This document shows positions 5,803 through 6,920 of a stretch of 6,920 nt of DNA, piece by piece. The first letter of the stretch is position 1. Every line of letters begins with the position of its first letter. The notes under the pieces are model-generated. The model ran no database searches. It was not told the origin of the DNA and saw only the letters and a list, made by a program, of their open reading frames with translations. This stretch comes from Pseudomonadota bacterium (GTDB lineage: Bacteria > Pseudomonadota > Gammaproteobacteria > Steroidobacterales > Steroidobacteraceae): positions 1-6,920 of the forward strand of contig JAPTUI010000586.1 in the NCBI GenBank assembly GCA_028067895.1. The letters are read 5' to 3'. The position numbers were made by a program, and so were the translations under genes.

Positions 5803-6228
5803 TCAGCCGTGCTTCCCCGGCGGGGCGCACTCAGGTGCGACGCAGTGGCGATTCGACGGCACCACAAGGTCCCACACCGACATGGCGAGCATGAAGGCAA
5901 GACCCACATAGAGGAGGGCCGCGGTTCTGATATGGGCGAAGCGCATGAGCAGGGCGGCCGCCAGCACCAGGAACGGACCGATCAGGCCGAGCAGGAGGCG
6001 GTGCGTCTGGCGATGGCTGCGCCAGCTCACCGCGTTGGCGACCATCGCCAAGAGGGCGAATAGGGGGATCAGCGTGGTGATGAACAGTCCCTCCCAGCGT
6101 GTGAGGAAACCCAGGCCGACAGCCGCGCCGAGACTGGCGAGCGCGGGGAAGCAGGAGGCGCAGCCCATTGCGGAGACCAAGGTGCCGAGGAAACCGGCTT
6201 TATCGGCGATGCGTGCGGTGAGCGCCAT
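5803..6228 (-). CDS. merC: Mercury transport protein MerC
   Basis: MerC is an inner-membrane protein that can carry Hg(II) into the cytoplasm and hand it to MerA. This one has 141 residues, close to the 140 of Tn21 MerC. It begins with ADKAGFLGTLVSAMGCASCFPALASLGAAVGLGF, read here in parts, where C23 and C26 (GCASC) are the first-helix mercury-binding pair. Four hydrophobic segments can be seen: about 10-42, 47-68, 79-97 and 102-122. The C-terminal tail carries a second cysteine pair (NRHCVAPEC), which faces the cytoplasm in the family. The start ATG at 6228 has GGAGG seven bases upstream (6240-6236), and the merP stop is 15 bp before it. In many operons merC is optional; here both MerT and MerC are present, as in Tn21. 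The assignment is firm from the residue pattern, which I know from the family. Confidence 0.95.
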   Translation of the reverse strand: MALTARIADKAGFLGTLVSAMGCASCFPALASLGAAVGLGFLTRWEGLFITTLIPLFALLAMVANAVSWRSHRQTHRLLLGLIGPFLVLAAALLMRFAHIRTAALLYVGLAFMLAMSVWDLVVPSNRHCVAPECAPPGKHG

Positions 6229-6243
6229 AGGACATCCTCCGCG

Positions 6244-6519
6244 TTATGGCTCGATGGTCGAGGGGTAGCCCGCGTCCCGGGTCGCCTTCGTCAGGGTCCC
6301 CACGGTGGTCTTTCGGGCATTGAAGGTGACGACAGCGTCCTTCTTTGCGAGACTCACCGCAATCTTACTGACAGCGGGAACTTTCGAAAGTGCTTCCTTC
6401 ACCGTGATCGGGCACATCGAGCAGCGCATGCTGGGAACGGATAGCGTGACGGTCCGGCTGGCTGCCCACACCGGAGCGGTAACGGCGGCGAGCGCGGCAA
6501 AAGCAATCAGCTGTTTCAT
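6244..6519 (-). CDS. merP: Periplasmic mercury-binding protein MerP
   Basis: MerP is the small periplasmic scavenger that binds Hg(II) through two cysteines and passes it to MerT. The protein has 91 residues, as in Tn501 and Tn21. Residues 1-20 (MKQLIAFAALAAVTAPVWAA) form a signal peptide with a typical Ala-x-Ala-like end. The mature part is one heavy-metal-associated fold with the motif SMRCSMCPITV, giving C33 and C36. I chose ATG at 6519 over an upstream in-frame codon at 6576 because the signal peptide begins there, GAGGAG lies six bases upstream (6531-6526), and the longer form would overlap merT. It starts 16 bp after the merT stop and is followed closely by merC, so translation within the operon is tightly packed. 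No residue of the motif is missing. Confidence 0.96.
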   Translation of the reverse strand: MKQLIAFAALAAVTAPVWAASRTVTLSVPSMRCSMCPITVKEALSKVPAVSKIAVSLAKKDAVVTFNARKTTVGTLTKATRDAGYPSTIEP

Positions 6520-6535
6520 GGCGAACTCCTCAGCG

Positions 6536-6910
6536 TCAGTAAAAGAGCGGCGCAACGTAGGGAAAGCTAAACGCAATCAGAACCAATACGGCGACGCACC
6601 AGAAGGTCACCTTGTAGGCCGTCCGCACGCGCGCCATGGCGCAACCCTGTCGGGGCTCACAGTGCTGTCGAGGACGGGGGCGAAACAGCCGTCGCCAAGC
6701 GACGAACATCGCCACGGGCGCGGCGGCGAGAAAGAGGGGACGATCCGGCTCGAGCAGTGCCAGGTTGCCGATCCAGGCCCCGCTGACCCCGAGCAATGCT
6801 AGAACGAGCGGTCCCAGGCAGCAGGTGGAGGCGAGAATGGCTGCGAGCGCGCCCATGGCCAGAGTGCCGTTCTCGATGTTGCGATTCGGTACTGGGATCT
6901 CTTGCGGCAT
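6536..6910 (-). CDS. merT: Mercuric transport protein MerT
   Basis: MerT is the inner-membrane carrier that takes Hg(II) from MerP to the cytoplasm. This copy has 124 residues, against 116 in Tn21, the extra length being mostly at the N-terminus (PQEIPVPNRNIEN). The first membrane helix holds the vicinal pair C30-C31 in ILASTCCLGPLVLALLGVSG. The second helix (about 53-72) is followed by a cytoplasmic loop with C84 and C90 (QHCEPRQGC). A third helix ends in FPYVAPLFY. ATG at 6910 is preceded by AGGTGG (6920-6915) with four bases between. It is the first gene of the operon visible. The mer promoter-operator and merR are expected beyond 6920 and would give mercury-dependent induction, which is known for the family and not seen here. 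The cysteine pattern is complete, so I consider it functional. Confidence 0.96.
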   Translation of the reverse strand: MPQEIPVPNRNIENGTLAMGALAAILASTCCLGPLVLALLGVSGAWIGNLALLEPDRPLFLAAAPVAMFVAWRRLFRPRPRQHCEPRQGCAMARVRTAYKVTFWCVAVLVLIAFSFPYVAPLFY

Positions 6911-6920
6911 GCGCCACCTA

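Noticed and set aside
6244..6576. Longer MerP form starting at 6576
   Set aside because: It would overlap merT and put a charged 19-residue extension before a clear signal peptide. The start at 6519 has a strong ribosome site and gives the usual family length.

Overview
The window is GC-rich, densely coded proteobacterial DNA. The Mer proteins match my recollection of the Tn501/Tn21 type closely, which points to Gamma- or Betaproteobacteria; I cannot place it more finely. It looks like part of a metal-resistance accessory region: an intact mercury operon next to decayed chromate-resistance and insertion-sequence remnants.

Layout. Positions 1-472 hold the 3' remnant of an IS110-type transposase (minus strand) and non-coding sequence. 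Positions 473-817 hold a 5'-truncated ChrB C-terminal domain (minus). It abuts, head to head, a 5'-truncated outer-membrane beta-barrel gene (plus, 808-1533), which also carries an in-frame amber codon at 1150-1152. Both genes have lost their N-terminal ends at the shared junction. Positions 1534-1796 are a non-coding leader with a perfect 30-bp palindrome and a short dyad. Two tandem paralogous, secreted YncE-like beta-propeller genes follow on the plus strand (1797-2819 and 2862-3908). A short convergent spacer (3909-4068) separates them from the mercury operon, transcribed leftward as merT (6910-6536), merP (6519-6244), merC (6228-5803) and merA (5754-4069). The regulator merR and the mer promoter are not in the window and probably lie just past 6920. 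No merD or merE follows merA.

How it works together. MerP should capture Hg(II) in the periplasm, MerT and MerC should carry it across the inner membrane by cysteine relay, and MerA should reduce it to Hg(0) in the cytoplasm. All expected cysteines are present, so the operon should work if it is expressed. The two propeller proteins are predicted to be exported. Their link to mercury is positional only, and their role is unknown.

I see no clearly new defence or mobile system. The points most worth a second look are the tandem propeller pair with its structured leader, the CPTC motif in the second propeller, the ATGTGA arrangement at the merA start, and the double-truncation scar between chrB and the barrel gene.
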